A DNA stretch of 64,000 bases from Hyphomicrobium_A sp963759735 (GTDB taxonomy: Bacteria; Pseudomonadota; Alphaproteobacteria; Rhizobiales; Hyphomicrobiaceae). Shown here piece by piece: positions 7,548 through 16,837 of this stretch. The stretch spans positions 1 through 64,000 of the forward strand of contig CAVXAF010000006.1 of NCBI GenBank assembly GCA_963759735.1, in the 5' to 3' direction. The stretch's first letter is position 1; each line of letters opens with the position of its first letter. Under the pieces are notes generated by a model. The model searched no databases, was not told the DNA's origin, and worked only from the letters and a program-made list of their open reading frames with translations. The translations under genes and the position numbers were made by a program.

Positions 7548-8342
7548 ATGCAGCAGTACCTCGACCTCATGCGCCGCGTGCGCGACCAAGGCGTGCGCAA
7601 GACCGATCGCACCGGCACCGGCACGCTCAGCGTGTTCGGTCATCAGATGCGCTTCGACCTGGCGGACGGTTTTCCCCTGGTGACCACCAAGAAGGTGCAC
7701 TTGCGGTCGATCGTCCACGAGTTGATCTGGTTCCTCGCCGGCGAAACCAACACCGCCTACCTGAAGGACAACAAGGTCAGCATCTGGGACGAGTGGGCGG
7801 ACGAGAATGGCGACTTGGGGCCGGTGTATGGCAAGCAGTGGCGGTCGTGGGCCGCGCCCGACGGCAATGAGATCGATCAGATCTTAGAAATCGTCGAGAC
7901 CTTGAAGACCAACCCGGACAGCCGCCGCATGATCGTCTCGGCGTGGAACCCGGCGGATGTTCCTGAAATGGCGCTGGCGCCGTGCCATTGCCTGTTCCAG
8001 TTCTACGTCGCCGACGGGCGGCTCTCGTGCCAGCTCTACCAGCGCTCGGCCGACGTGTTCCTCGGCGTGCCGTTCAACATCGCCTCATATGCATTGCTGA
8101 CCATGATGATGGCGCAGGTGACGGGGCTGCGGCCGGGCGAGTTCGTGCACACCTTCGGCGATGCGCACCTCTATCTCAATCATCTCAAACAGGCCGATGA
8201 GCAGCTCGGGCGCGCCCCGCGCGCGCTGCCGCGCATGCACATCGACCCGTCCGTGACGTCGATCTTCAAGTTCAAGGCCGACGACTTCGAGCTCATCGGC
8301 TACGACCCGCATCCGCACATCAAAGCCGATGTCGCCATATAA
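7548..8342 (+). CDS. thyA: Thymidylate synthase
   Basis: A 264-residue protein, the same length as the well-known E. coli enzyme. It makes dTMP from dUMP with methylenetetrahydrofolate as carbon donor and reductant. Visible signature regions are RTGTGTLSVFGHQMRFDL, the catalytic cysteine in LAPCHCLFQFYV, the QRSADVFLGVPFNIASYA dUMP-binding segment and GDAHLYLNHL. The ATG at 7548 follows AGAGAG. An upstream extension in the same frame is not homologous. dihydrofolate reductase follows after 12 bp, so the enzyme that oxidises folate and the one that regenerates it are in one operon. Confidence 0.97.
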   Translation: MQQYLDLMRRVRDQGVRKTDRTGTGTLSVFGHQMRFDLADGFPLVTTKKVHLRSIVHELIWFLAGETNTAYLKDNKVSIWDEWADENGDLGPVYGKQWRSWAAPDGNEIDQILEIVETLKTNPDSRRMIVSAWNPADVPEMALAPCHCLFQFYVADGRLSCQLYQRSADVFLGVPFNIASYALLTMMMAQVTGLRPGEFVHTFGDAHLYLNHLKQADEQLGRAPRALPRMHIDPSVTSIFKFKADDFELIGYDPHPHIKADVAI

Positions 8343-8354
8343 GGGCGGCAACGC

Positions 8355-8864
8355 ATGATCATCTCCCTCGTCGTGGCGGTCGCCGACAACGGCGTCATCG
8401 GACGCGACGGCACGCTGCCGTGGCGCGTCTCGTCAGATCTAAAAACATTCCGCCGCCTTACCATGGGCAAACCGCTGATTATGGGCCGGCGCACCTTCCA
8501 GTCGCTGAAAAAGCCGCTCGATGGGCGCGACAACATCGTCGTGACGCGCAACGACGATTACCGCCCGGAAGGGACCATCATCGCCCCTGACTTTGCGAGC
8601 GCGCTTGAAGTCGCGGAGACGTGCGCTGAACGGCGCGGCGTCGATGAGATCGCCGTCATCGGCGGCACGGCGGTTTTTGCCGAAGCGCTGCCCGTCGCCG
8701 GGCGCATCTACAAGACGCAAGTGCACGGCAATCCGTCCGGCGATGCATATTTTCCCAACGTTGATTGGAGCCAATGGGAGGAGGTATCGCGCGAGGCGCT
8801 TCCCATCGCCGCGACCGACGACTTCACCGCTACCCTGATCGTGCTCGATCGCCGCCAGGGTTAA
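8355..8864 (+). CDS. folA: Dihydrofolate reductase
   Basis: A 169-residue DHFR that reduces the dihydrofolate released by thymidylate synthase. The N-terminus shows the substrate and NADPH site (VAVADNGVIGRDGTLPWRVSSDL, with the W-R-V-S-S-D-L acidic residue) followed by MGKPLIMGRRTF and the EIAVIGGTAVFAEALP nucleotide loop. It is the second gene of a thyA-folA operon with a 12-bp gap. It ends 203 bp before hflK; that gap contains only short hairpins and no recognised gene. Confidence 0.96.
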   Translation: MIISLVVAVADNGVIGRDGTLPWRVSSDLKTFRRLTMGKPLIMGRRTFQSLKKPLDGRDNIVVTRNDDYRPEGTIIAPDFASALEVAETCAERRGVDEIAVIGGTAVFAEALPVAGRIYKTQVHGNPSGDAYFPNVDWSQWEEVSREALPIAATDDFTATLIVLDRRQG

Positions 8865-9067
8865 ACATTGCGAGCATGCATGCGGCGCGGTGCTTGAACG
8901 GCGGGCGTCTGCACCAAATGTTACGGCTGCGTTTGCGCTGCAGGGACAGCCTGTCCTATAAGCGAGCACGCCGAGCTTCCCGCCATGACCTCGGGAACGG
9001 ACCCCCCGCCGGGTGCTTGCTGCACCTGTTCCGGTGTCACCTCTAAAGCATTGAAGGACCTCTATAA

Positions 9068-10183
9068 ATGCCCTGGAATAATCAGAGTGGCGGCGGCGGC
9101 TGGAAGAGCGGCGGCGGCAACGGCGGCGGCCCGTGGGGCCAAGGGCCGAGCGGGGGAGGTCAGCCACCTGATCTGGAGGAAATGCTGAAACGGGGCCAGG
9201 ACAAGGTCAAGCAAGTCATGCACGGCGGCGGTATCCCCGGGCCGTTGCTGTTCCTGGTCGCGATCCTCGCCTGCGCCGTCATCGCCTGGCAGGCGTTCAC
9301 ATTCCGCGTCAATCCTGACGAGCTCGGGGTGCTGATGCGGTTTGGCAAGTTTATCGAGAAGTATCCGCCCGGCCTGCATTTCCGCCTTCCCTATCCGATC
9401 GACGAGGTGCGCCTGCCCAAGGTCACGCGCCAGAACATCATCGAGGTGGGCGTGCGCTCCACGGGACGCGTCAATTCCGGCGTCCGCGATGAGCGGGCCG
9501 AGAGCTTGATGCTGACGGGCGATGAAAACATCGTCGACATCGACTTCGTGGTCTTCTGGCGCATCAGGGACGCCGAGAAGTATCTGTTCAATATCCAAAA
9601 CCCCGACACCACGGTCAAAGAGGTAGCTGAGAGCGCCATGCGCGAGGTCGTCGGCCAGTCGAACATCCAGCCGATCCTGACGCAGGAGCGGCAGAAGACC
9701 GAAGAAGCGGTGCAGGCCCTGATGCAGCGGACGCTCGACAGTTACGGCGCCGGCATCCAGATCGACCAGGTGCAGTTGCAGAAGGTCGACCCGCCCGGCG
9801 AAGTGATTGATGCGTTCCGCGATGTGCAGGCGGCGCGCGCCGACAAGGAGCGGCTGCAGAACGAGGCTTATGCCTACTTCAATAAGGTGGTTCCGGAGGC
9901 GCGCGGCGAGGCCGATCGTATCCTGCAGGGCGCCGAAGGCTACAAGCAGCAGGTCGTCAACGACGCGACCGGTCAGACCTCGCGATTCCTACAGGTCTTT
10001 GACCAGTACAAGAACGCGCCCGAGGTGACGCGCCGCCGCATGTTCCTCGAAACGATGGAGCGGGTGCTCGGAGGCACCGACAAGATCATCATCGACAGCA
10101 AGAGCGGATCGGGCATCGTGCCGTACCTCCCCCTCGATAAGCTGCAAAGCCGTACGCCTAGCACCACCGATGGAGGCAACTGA
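9068..10183 (+). CDS. hflK: HflK, membrane protease modulator (SPFH family)
   Basis: A 371-residue protein with a glycine-rich hydrophilic N-terminus (WNNQSGGGGWKSGGG), one transmembrane helix around residues 58-78 and a periplasmic SPFH/Band 7 domain (VNPDELGVLMRFGKF, PYPIDEVRLPKV). A coiled-coil region rich in charged residues follows. HflK and HflC form a large ring complex in the inner membrane that encloses and modulates the FtsH protease. hflC starts 1 bp after the stop, so the two are co-translated. Confidence 0.95.
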   Translation: MPWNNQSGGGGWKSGGGNGGGPWGQGPSGGGQPPDLEEMLKRGQDKVKQVMHGGGIPGPLLFLVAILACAVIAWQAFTFRVNPDELGVLMRFGKFIEKYPPGLHFRLPYPIDEVRLPKVTRQNIIEVGVRSTGRVNSGVRDERAESLMLTGDENIVDIDFVVFWRIRDAEKYLFNIQNPDTTVKEVAESAMREVVGQSNIQPILTQERQKTEEAVQALMQRTLDSYGAGIQIDQVQLQKVDPPGEVIDAFRDVQAARADKERLQNEAYAYFNKVVPEARGEADRILQGAEGYKQQVVNDATGQTSRFLQVFDQYKNAPEVTRRRMFLETMERVLGGTDKIIIDSKSGSGIVPYLPLDKLQSRTPSTTDGGN

Positions 10184-10184
10184 C

Positions 10185-11090
10185 ATGCGCGCTTTCCTCG
10201 CATTGCTGGTCATCGTCGTCGGCCTCGCCGTCGTCGGCATCTATTCCTCGGCGTTCATCGTACATCAGAACGAGCAGGCGCTCGTGCTGCGGTTCGGTGA
10301 GCCAAAACGTGTCGTCAATTCGCCCGGCCTCAACTGGAAGGTGCCGCTCGTCGACACCGTCGAAATCTATGACAAGCGCATTCTGGATCTCGACAGCCAG
10401 CCGCAGGAGGTGACCGCCTCCGACCAGAAGCGACTCGTGGTCGATAGCTACGCGCGCTACAAGATCGTAGATCCGCTGAAGTTCTACCAGACACTGCGCT
10501 ATGAAGAAGGGGTGAAGTCGCGCCTTGGGCCGATCATCGACTCCGCCATGCGCCGCGTGCTCGGCGCCTCGAGCTTCCAGGACGTCGTGCGCGACAAGCG
10601 CGAGGATCTGATGAGGCGCATCCTGGCGATGGTGAACAAGGAGGGCAACGAATTCGGGCTCGAGGTCGTGGACGTGCGCATCAAGCGCGCCGACCTGCCC
10701 GAGCAGAACTCCAAGAGCGTGTTCGATCGCATGCGCGCCGAGCGTCAACGTGAGGCGGCTGAGTTCCGCGCTCAGGGCGCGGCCGAAGCCAACCGCATTA
10801 CGGCCACCGCCGACCGGGAAGCGACCGTCATCCGCGCCGAAGCGACCCGCAAGGGCGAAGAAATGCGCGGTGGCGGCGATGCGCAGCGCAATAAGATCTA
10901 CGCCGATGCCTACACGAAGGATCCGGAGTTCTTCGAGTTCTACCGCTCGATGCAGGCTTATGAGAATGGCTTGAAGTCGTCCGACACGCGGCTGTTCATG
11001 TCTCCGGACAGCGATTTCTTCAAGTACTTCACTGATCCGCACGGTAAGTCGCCGGCGTCCACTACTCCGGTGCAGCCGCCGCAGCAATGA
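10185..11090 (+). CDS. hflC: HflC, membrane protease modulator (SPFH family)
   Basis: A 301-residue partner of HflK. It has an N-terminal membrane helix (MRAFLALLVIVVGLAVVG), an SPFH domain starting FIVHQNEQALVLRFGEPKRV, and a helical region (RMRAERQREAAEFRAQGAAE, interrupted) with the Y-x-x-DPEFFEFYRSMQAYE C-terminal motif typical of HflC. The start ATG 10185 directly follows the hflK stop; an ATG 15 bp upstream inside hflK is less likely. Its stop overlaps the start of the DUF2065 gene by 4 bp (ATGA), so the HflKC unit extends to that small membrane protein. Confidence 0.95.
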   Translation: MRAFLALLVIVVGLAVVGIYSSAFIVHQNEQALVLRFGEPKRVVNSPGLNWKVPLVDTVEIYDKRILDLDSQPQEVTASDQKRLVVDSYARYKIVDPLKFYQTLRYEEGVKSRLGPIIDSAMRRVLGASSFQDVVRDKREDLMRRILAMVNKEGNEFGLEVVDVRIKRADLPEQNSKSVFDRMRAERQREAAEFRAQGAAEANRITATADREATVIRAEATRKGEEMRGGGDAQRNKIYADAYTKDPEFFEFYRSMQAYENGLKSSDTRLFMSPDSDFFKYFTDPHGKSPASTTPVQPPQQ

Positions 11091-11272
11091 GCGATCTCGT
11101 CGTCGGTATCGGCCTCGTCCTGGTGATCGAAGGCCTGCTGTGGGCCGCTGTTCCCAATCTGGCGGCCCGGCTGCTCGAAGCGGCGGCGACGGTGCCGCAA
11201 AGCAGCCTGCGCATTGCCGGTTGGGGCTCCGTGGCGCTCGGGCTCGGCCTCGTCTGGCTGATCCGCGGTTGA
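11087..11272 (+). CDS. DUF2065 small membrane protein
   Basis: A 61-residue protein with two hydrophobic helices (LVVGIGLVLVIEGLLWAAVP and GWGSVALGLGLVWLIRG) and a short loop. It matches the DUF2065 family, which usually sits right after hflC. It starts with the ATGA overlap on the hflC stop, implying translational coupling. Its biochemical role is unknown; the position suggests a small accessory of the HflKC-FtsH complex or of the periplasmic protease encoded next. Confidence 0.85.
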   Translation: MSDLVVGIGLVLVIEGLLWAAVPNLAARLLEAAATVPQSSLRIAGWGSVALGLGLVWLIRG

Positions 11273-11433
11273 GGCGCTTGGCAGACGCTGCAGCGAGCCT
11301 TGCATGGCACGAGCCGCCGCGTTGACAGGCGCAGCGGCTTGCCATCCACTTGCCGCGACTGCTCGGTATAAGACGCGGATATTGAGGCGCGTGCGGGAGT
11401 GGGTCGGCCTCGGCCGGCAGGAGACATAGAGCA

Positions 11434-12933
11434 ATGAACGTGATGACGGCGCGCGGCCGGCGGGCGTGCGACACCCCCGGCGGTCTACGGCGGCAGGTGC
11501 CGGCGGTGCTCGCCCTGGTGTGGGGCGGAATGGCTTGCGGTGTTCTGGCCGTCTCGTTGCCCGCGGCGGCGCAGACGCGCGGGCCGCAATCAGTCGCCCC
11601 GGTTGCCGAAGGTCTGATCGAAGCGGTCGTCAACATCTCGACCAGCCAATCGGTCAAGGGTCCGCAGGGTCTGCCGCTGCCGAACGTGCCGAAGGGCTCG
11701 CCGTATCACGAGTACTTCGATGAATTCTTCGACAACCGCAACGGTCGTTCCGCGCCCGATCGCATGGTGTCCTCGCTCGGCTCTGGCTTCATCGTCGACG
11801 GCAAGGAAGGCATCATCGTCACCAATAACCACGTGATCGACGGCGCCGAAGAGATCCAGGTCAACCTGCACGACGGCTCCAAGCTCAAGGCGGAGTTGCT
11901 CGGCAAGGATGCCAAGACCGACATCGCACTGCTCAAGGTGACGCCCCGGGCGCCGCTCAAGTCGGTGAAATTCGGCTCCTCCGCGGCCATCCGCGTCGGC
12001 GACTGGGTGATGGCCATCGGCAACCCGTTCGGGCTCGGCGGCAGCGTCACCGTCGGCGTCATCTCGGCCAAGGCGCGCAACATCAATTCCGGCCCCTACG
12101 ACGACTACCTGCAGACAGACGCCTCGATCAACAAGGGCAACTCCGGCGGGCCGCTGTTCAACATGGACGGCGAGGTCGTGGGCGTGAACACGGCGATCAT
12201 CTCGCCGACGGGAGGGTCGATCGGCATCGGCTTCGCCGTGCCGGCCGATACCGTGGCGCCCGTCGTCGAGCAATTGCGCCAATATCACGAGGTTCGGCGC
12301 GGCTGGTTGGGCGTGAAGATCCAGTCGGTCTCTGAAGAGATCGCCAATGCGCTGCGCATTCCCGAGAACGCCGGTGCGCTCGTCGCCGCGATCACGCCGA
12401 ACGGCCCTGCAGCCAAGGGCGGCGTCCTGGCCGGCGACGTGATCATGCGCTTCGACAACGAGGACGTTAACAGCATGCGCAGCCTGCCGCGCCTCGTCGC
12501 GCGGGCGCCGATCGACAAGCTTGTACCGGTCGAGGTCATGCGCAAAGGCGAGCGCAAGATGCTGCAGGTGACGGTTGGGCGGCTTGCCGAGGACGACGAC
12601 AAGGTCGCAGACGCCGACGGCAAGCCGGCAGGCTCCGCAACGGACGTACTCGGCCTCAGCCTGTCGCTGCTGACCGATAGTCTGCGTGCCAAGTTCGGCT
12701 TGGACGCCGGCATCAAAGGCGCGGTGGTCAATGCGGTCGATCCGAAGAGCCCGGCGGCGGACACCGTCAAGCCCGGCGACGTCATCGTGCAGGCGGCGAA
12801 TGAACCCGTGCTCGGCCCGCAGGACGTCGTGAGGCGCGTCGAAGCCGTCAAAAAGAGCAACCGCAAGTCGATGATGCTCGAGCTGGAGGACGCCAAGGGC
12901 GGCCACCGGTTCGTCTCCGTTCCGGTGGAATAG
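11434..12933 (+). CDS. degP: DegP/HtrA (Do-like) periplasmic serine protease
   Basis: A 499-residue protein with an N-terminal signal segment ending near AAAQT. The trypsin-like domain shows the catalytic triad: His in TNNHVIDGAEE, Asp in KTDIALLKV, Ser in GNSGGPLFNMDGE. Two PDZ domains follow (about residues 285-380 and 405-490). It degrades or refolds damaged envelope proteins in the periplasm. It is 161 bp downstream of the DUF2065 gene and is probably part of the same membrane and envelope quality-control neighbourhood. ATG 11434 has a GGAGACATAGAGCA leader. I saw no convincing heat-shock promoter. Confidence 0.95.
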   Translation: MNVMTARGRRACDTPGGLRRQVPAVLALVWGGMACGVLAVSLPAAAQTRGPQSVAPVAEGLIEAVVNISTSQSVKGPQGLPLPNVPKGSPYHEYFDEFFDNRNGRSAPDRMVSSLGSGFIVDGKEGIIVTNNHVIDGAEEIQVNLHDGSKLKAELLGKDAKTDIALLKVTPRAPLKSVKFGSSAAIRVGDWVMAIGNPFGLGGSVTVGVISAKARNINSGPYDDYLQTDASINKGNSGGPLFNMDGEVVGVNTAIISPTGGSIGIGFAVPADTVAPVVEQLRQYHEVRRGWLGVKIQSVSEEIANALRIPENAGALVAAITPNGPAAKGGVLAGDVIMRFDNEDVNSMRSLPRLVARAPIDKLVPVEVMRKGERKMLQVTVGRLAEDDDKVADADGKPAGSATDVLGLSLSLLTDSLRAKFGLDAGIKGAVVNAVDPKSPAADTVKPGDVIVQAANEPVLGPQDVVRRVEAVKKSNRKSMMLELEDAKGGHRFVSVPVE

Positions 12934-13007
12934 GAAGCCTTCGTCCTCGCAAGCCCCGCGCGGCGTTGGCTGCGCGACCCGTGTCAAAGTCATGCAAGGA
13001 GATCTAA

Positions 13008-13721
13008 GTGTCGAACCGCCACGGTCTCGTCGACACCATCATCGACAGCCTCGCGCCAGTGAACCGCGACGGGCATAAGTTCATCGCCATCGCCGCGGGC
13101 TTGGCGCTGATCTTCTTCCTCATCTGGCCGCCCCTGGCCTGGGTCTGCGTGGTCGCGGCGCTGTACATCGCCTACTTCTTCCGCGATCCGGATCGCGTGA
13201 CGCCGCTGCGCGAGGGGCTGATCATCGCTCCGGCCGACGGGCGCATCGCGGCCATCGAGACGGTGACGCCGCCGACCGAGATGGGCCTTGGCCCCGATCA
13301 GCGCGTGCGCATTTCGACCTTCCTCAGCGTGCTCGACGTGCACATCACCCGCTCCCCCGTCTCCGGGCGCATCGTACGTTCGATCTACATCCCCGGGACA
13401 TTCCTTAACGCTGCGCTCGACAAGGCGAGCGAGGAGAACGAGCGCCGGGTGATGATCATCCAGAAGCCGGACGGCACGGAAATCGGCGTGGTGCAGATTG
13501 CCGGCCTGATCGCCCGCCGTATCGTGCCGTTCACGCATGAGGGTGATAGTGTGGGGGTCGGCGAGCGGCTCGGCCTCATCCGCTTTGGCTCGCGCGTCGA
13601 TGTCTACCTGCCGCCTGGCAAGCACGCACTGGTGGCGATCGGGCAGATTGCCACCGGCGGCGAGACGATCTTGGCGGATCTGCAGTCGGCGGAACCGGAG
13701 CGCTTAGCGCGGCGGAGCTAG
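13008..13721 (+). CDS. psd: Phosphatidylserine decarboxylase proenzyme
   Basis: A 237-residue, short-type (class II, archaeal-like) phosphatidylserine decarboxylase. Two membrane helices (residues about 22-58) precede a catalytic domain with FFRDPDR, the DVHITRSPVSG segment and, near the C-terminus, IRFGSRVDVYLP. The Gly-Ser in RFGSRVD is the expected self-cleavage site that produces the pyruvoyl cofactor. It makes phosphatidylethanolamine from phosphatidylserine. The start is GTG 13008 after a strong AAGGAG. The upstream enzyme of the pathway, pssA, is the next gene. Confidence 0.94.
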   Translation: MSNRHGLVDTIIDSLAPVNRDGHKFIAIAAGLALIFFLIWPPLAWVCVVAALYIAYFFRDPDRVTPLREGLIIAPADGRIAAIETVTPPTEMGLGPDQRVRISTFLSVLDVHITRSPVSGRIVRSIYIPGTFLNAALDKASEENERRVMIIQKPDGTEIGVVQIAGLIARRIVPFTHEGDSVGVGERLGLIRFGSRVDVYLPPGKHALVAIGQIATGGETILADLQSAEPERLARRS

Positions 13722-13804
13722 TGTGACGACAGAGAAATTGCCATCATAAGCGGCTTGGTACGGAGCGAATTTCTCGATCTGCATCACACCGGCAAGGAGT
13801 GCTT

Positions 13805-13882
13805 CTAGTGTCCCTTTTAATTCCGAAGTTCGCTCTCTGCCTAGCCTGCGAACACATGCGAACGTCGACATCGGGACACTAG
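13805..13882. repeat. Nested inverted repeat between psd and pssA
   Basis: A perfect 10-bp outer inverted repeat, CTAGTGTCCC at 13805-13814 and GGGACACTAG at 13873-13882, encloses an inner one, GTTCGC...GCGAAC, plus a second GCGAAC. The 78-bp unit sits wholly between the two genes. Its form fits a small dispersed palindromic (REP- or MITE-like) element or an mRNA leader structure. No second copy was seen in this window. Confidence 0.6.
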
Positions 13883-13939
13883 CGAATGGTGAAAGTTCGG
13901 CACTGGCGGATAGGCAATCGCGAGCAAAAGGCGTTGGGC

Positions 13940-14827
13940 ATGGATCCGATCCTTCCGCGTCTGGAGCGCGAGACGCGTCGCCGCCGCCGGGCTCCCATGT
14001 TCAAGCAGCAGCGCGTGCCGGTGCGCATGCTGGTGCCGAACTTCTTTACGCTGCTGGGGCTCTGCGCTGGTCTCACGTCGATCCGCATGGGGATCGAGGG
14101 CCGCTACGAGCTGGCATTGGCTGCAATCGTATTCGCAGCGCTACTCGACGGGGTCGACGGGCGCGTCGCGCGCCTGCTCAAGGCCTCGACCCGCTTTGGC
14201 GCCGAGCTGGATAGCCTCGCCGACTTCGTCAACTTCGGTGTCGCGCCGGCCTTCCTGATTTTCAACTGGGGCCTCGGCGACCTCAAAAGCCTCGGCTGGA
14301 TCTGCGTGATGATTTTCGCGCTGGCGTCAGCGCTGCGCTTAGCGCGCTTCAATGTCGCCATCGACGACGACAAACCCAAATGGCAAACGGCCTACTTCAG
14401 AGGCATGCCGACGCCGGCGGCGGCGATCGTCGTGCTGCTGCCCGTCTATATCGAGCACCTGGGATTTGAGTCGATCCGCTCCTCGCCGTTCATGCTCGAC
14501 ATGGTTCTCATCTACACCCTGGCCATCGCCTTCCTGATGGTGTCGACCATCCCGACATTCTCCGGCAAGCTGCTCGGCGAGCGCATCTCGAGAGAGTACG
14601 TGCTGCCGCTGTTCATGCTGGCCATCGGCTTCGTGGCGCTGCTGGTGACTTATCCGTACGGCACCCTCACCGGCGCCTGTCTTGCCTATCTGGCGATGAT
14701 CCCCGTTAGCTGGCGACGGTTCTCACAGATGCTGGCGTCGACGCCGGTGACGCCGGTCGAGGAGCCGGTTGCCGACAGCGCACCACGCCGCGTCGTCGGC
14801 ATTCGCTCGGGCGAGCCGCCGCGCTGA
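13940..14827 (+). CDS. pssA: CDP-diacylglycerol-serine O-phosphatidyltransferase
   Basis: A 295-residue membrane enzyme that makes phosphatidylserine, the substrate of Psd. The CDP-alcohol phosphotransferase motif is complete: DGRVAR, eight residues, then GAELDSLAD, giving the D-G-x2-A-R-x8-G-x3-D-x3-D pattern. About eight hydrophobic helices follow. ATG 13940 is chosen because AAAAGG lies 8 bp upstream; an in-frame ATG at 13886 has no ribosome binding site and abuts the inverted repeat. With psd it forms the phosphatidylethanolamine pathway. Confidence 0.92.
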   Translation: MDPILPRLERETRRRRRAPMFKQQRVPVRMLVPNFFTLLGLCAGLTSIRMGIEGRYELALAAIVFAALLDGVDGRVARLLKASTRFGAELDSLADFVNFGVAPAFLIFNWGLGDLKSLGWICVMIFALASALRLARFNVAIDDDKPKWQTAYFRGMPTPAAAIVVLLPVYIEHLGFESIRSSPFMLDMVLIYTLAIAFLMVSTIPTFSGKLLGERISREYVLPLFMLAIGFVALLVTYPYGTLTGACLAYLAMIPVSWRRFSQMLASTPVTPVEEPVADSAPRRVVGIRSGEPPR

Positions 14828-14863
14828 TACAAGACACATCTATGTGCGGGCCATCGGCTCAGG

Positions 14864-16837
14864 TCAGCGCTGCTGGCGCTGGATGAGGCGGTCGCGCAGC
14901 GACTTCAACGCCGTGCCCGGCACGTCCCGCTCGTCGGTGGCGCCGTCCGGCGCGGCGGGTGTCGTTTCACTGCTGCGGAGGCCCGCCGTGGGCCGAGCGG
15001 GCTGCTGGGCGGCCGGCCGCCCCGCCGGCGGATGAGCGCCGGGGTTGGCCATCGGCGGGCGGGCGACATCGGTTTCGCGCCTTGCTGGTGGATGCCCCTG
15101 ATCGGGCGCAATCTCAGCCGAATAGGCGGCCGCGTTCGTGAAGTCGCCGCCGGCACTGATGTCGGAGGTGCGCCACTTCTCGACCACCTGCTCGAGGAAG
15201 CCTTCATCGCCGACCGAGCGTTGCCAATGCTCGGTGAAGCGCGCAGAGGTCGAGCGCGGCAGGCGATCGGGCGGCAGTTCGTCGAACTTGATGCGTACCG
15301 GAAGGGCGACGCCGTCACCAAAAGCCAGCGCCTCGCGCTGGCCGAGCGAAGGCAGAAACTCCAGCAGTCCTGAGCCGGTGTCGGTGATCGCCGATGTGAC
15401 GATCTCCTGGTCGCGATCGTTCGACATGCGCAGCGCGAACACCGTGTTGCACTGTGAAAGAATGGTCGGATCGACCTCGGACGGGCGCTGGGAGACGATG
15501 CACAGGGCAACGCCGTACTTGCGGCCTTCCTTGGCTATCTTGGCGATGGCGCGCTTGCAGGGCTCAAAACCGAGGTGATCGGCGGCCGGCACGTAGCGAT
15601 GCGCCTCCTCGCACACCAGCGTCAGCGGCACCTTGCCTTCGCTCCAATGGGCGAAATCGAAGGTCATGCGCGCCAGCACTGAAACCACGACGTTGATGAT
15701 TTCGGTCGGCAGTCCGGTCAGCTCGACGATTGTGATCGGCTTGTTGTTGACCGGCACGCGGAAGATGCGTGAGAGCACCTGCGTCATGCCGTCGTAAACG
15801 GTGAGCGAGCCGAACATGAATGCGTAGCGGCCATCCTGCGAGATGGAATCGATGCGCGTCTTCAGCTGCCGATAGGGCGAAAGATCCCGCCTGTTCTCGA
15901 GCTTGCCCATGCGCTCGTCGATGAGCCCGGTGAGATCCGAGATGCGGTAGGGGACGGGCGTATCGACGGTGAAGCGCGCCTGCTCGGGGATGACGGAGCG
16001 GCGCATCGGCTGGTTGTCGCGGGCACGGCCGGCGCTGTAGCGCGCCTTGGCGATGGGGATCAGCTCCTGCAGGATCTCGATCTCGGCCTTGCGGCTCGGA
16101 TCGGAGATCAGCACCTCGACGACTTCCTCGAAGTTGAGGAGCCAGAACGGGAGCTGCATGTTGCGCGGGCTGATGACCTCGGCCCATTCGCTGAATGCCG
16201 AGGCGTACTCGTTATGCGGGTCGAGCAGCACGATGTGGGCGGCGGGATTGCGCTCCAGGATCGAGCGCAGGATCAACGCCGTGCTGCACGACTTGCCGGT
16301 GCCCGTGGTGCCGAGGATGGCGACGTGCTTGCCGAGCAGTTCGTCCACGCGGATCATGGCCGGGATGGTGCTGTCCTGACGAATGCAGCCGATGCGCACC
16401 GAGCGGCTCGGCTCGCCGCAGAAGGCAGCTCCCAGCTCGGCTTTGGAGGCGACGCGCACGCGATTGCCGAGCGAGGGATAGGCGGTGACGCCGCGCGCGA
16501 AAATCGTCGCCTGGCCGGTTTGGTCGCGCCACAGCTCGCCGACGAGGCCGAGCTCGGCAATCCAGATCTCGGTGTCGTCGTCGCGGTGCGCGGGCACCGG
16601 CACGCTCAACGCCGAGACGATGGCGAGCACAACCGTCTTCTCGGTATCGATGGCCAGCAGGGTACCCATGTCGGGACGATCGGCGGGGCGGGCCTGGCTA
16701 TCCTTCTTCGGGCCGTCGAGCATCACGATGGCCTTCGAGCCGGTGACCGAAACGATGCGCCCGATCGAGCGGTCTGTCGCGGCGGCGGCGCGCGTTGCAC
16801 CGGACACGGCAAGCTGCATGTCGAGGGTGGTGGTCAC
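14864..16837 (-). CDS. HerA-like (DUF87) ATPase/helicase-domain protein
   Basis: A 657-residue protein. An N-terminal beta-barrel-like region (IGRIVSVTGSKAIVML, EIWIAELGLVGELW) is followed by a FtsK/HerA ATPase: Walker A GTTGTGKS near residue 185, Walker B-like LTLVCEEAHRY near 430, and RKYGVALCIVSQRPSEVDPT with the sensor and arginine region. The last 110 residues are Pro/Ala-rich and disordered. HerA-type ATPases are hexameric DNA translocases acting with nucleases, but no NurA-like nuclease is adjacent here. The start is GTG 16837, overlapping the stop of the upstream histidine kinase by GTGA, so the two are translationally coupled. Confidence 0.88.
   Translation of the reverse strand: MTTTLDMQLAVSGATRAAAATDRSIGRIVSVTGSKAIVMLDGPKKDSQARPADRPDMGTLLAIDTEKTVVLAIVSALSVPVPAHRDDDTEIWIAELGLVGELWRDQTGQATIFARGVTAYPSLGNRVRVASKAELGAAFCGEPSRSVRIGCIRQDSTIPAMIRVDELLGKHVAILGTTGTGKSCSTALILRSILERNPAAHIVLLDPHNEYASAFSEWAEVISPRNMQLPFWLLNFEEVVEVLISDPSRKAEIEILQELIPIAKARYSAGRARDNQPMRRSVIPEQARFTVDTPVPYRISDLTGLIDERMGKLENRRDLSPYRQLKTRIDSISQDGRYAFMFGSLTVYDGMTQVLSRIFRVPVNNKPITIVELTGLPTEIINVVVSVLARMTFDFAHWSEGKVPLTLVCEEAHRYVPAADHLGFEPCKRAIAKIAKEGRKYGVALCIVSQRPSEVDPTILSQCNTVFALRMSNDRDQEIVTSAITDTGSGLLEFLPSLGQREALAFGDGVALPVRIKFDELPPDRLPRSTSARFTEHWQRSVGDEGFLEQVVEKWRTSDISAGGDFTNAAAYSAEIAPDQGHPPARRETDVARPPMANPGAHPPAGRPAAQQPARPTAGLRSSETTPAAPDGATDERDVPGTALKSLRDRLIQRQQR

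Noticed and set aside
11590..12993. A 467-codon open frame antisense to degP
   Set aside because: Shadow of the GC-rich protease gene; no domain or ribosome binding site supports it.
13886..13939. An earlier pssA start at ATG 13886
   Set aside because: It has no Shine-Dalgarno and abuts the inverted repeat; ATG 13940 has AAAAGG at proper distance and gives a normal N-terminus.
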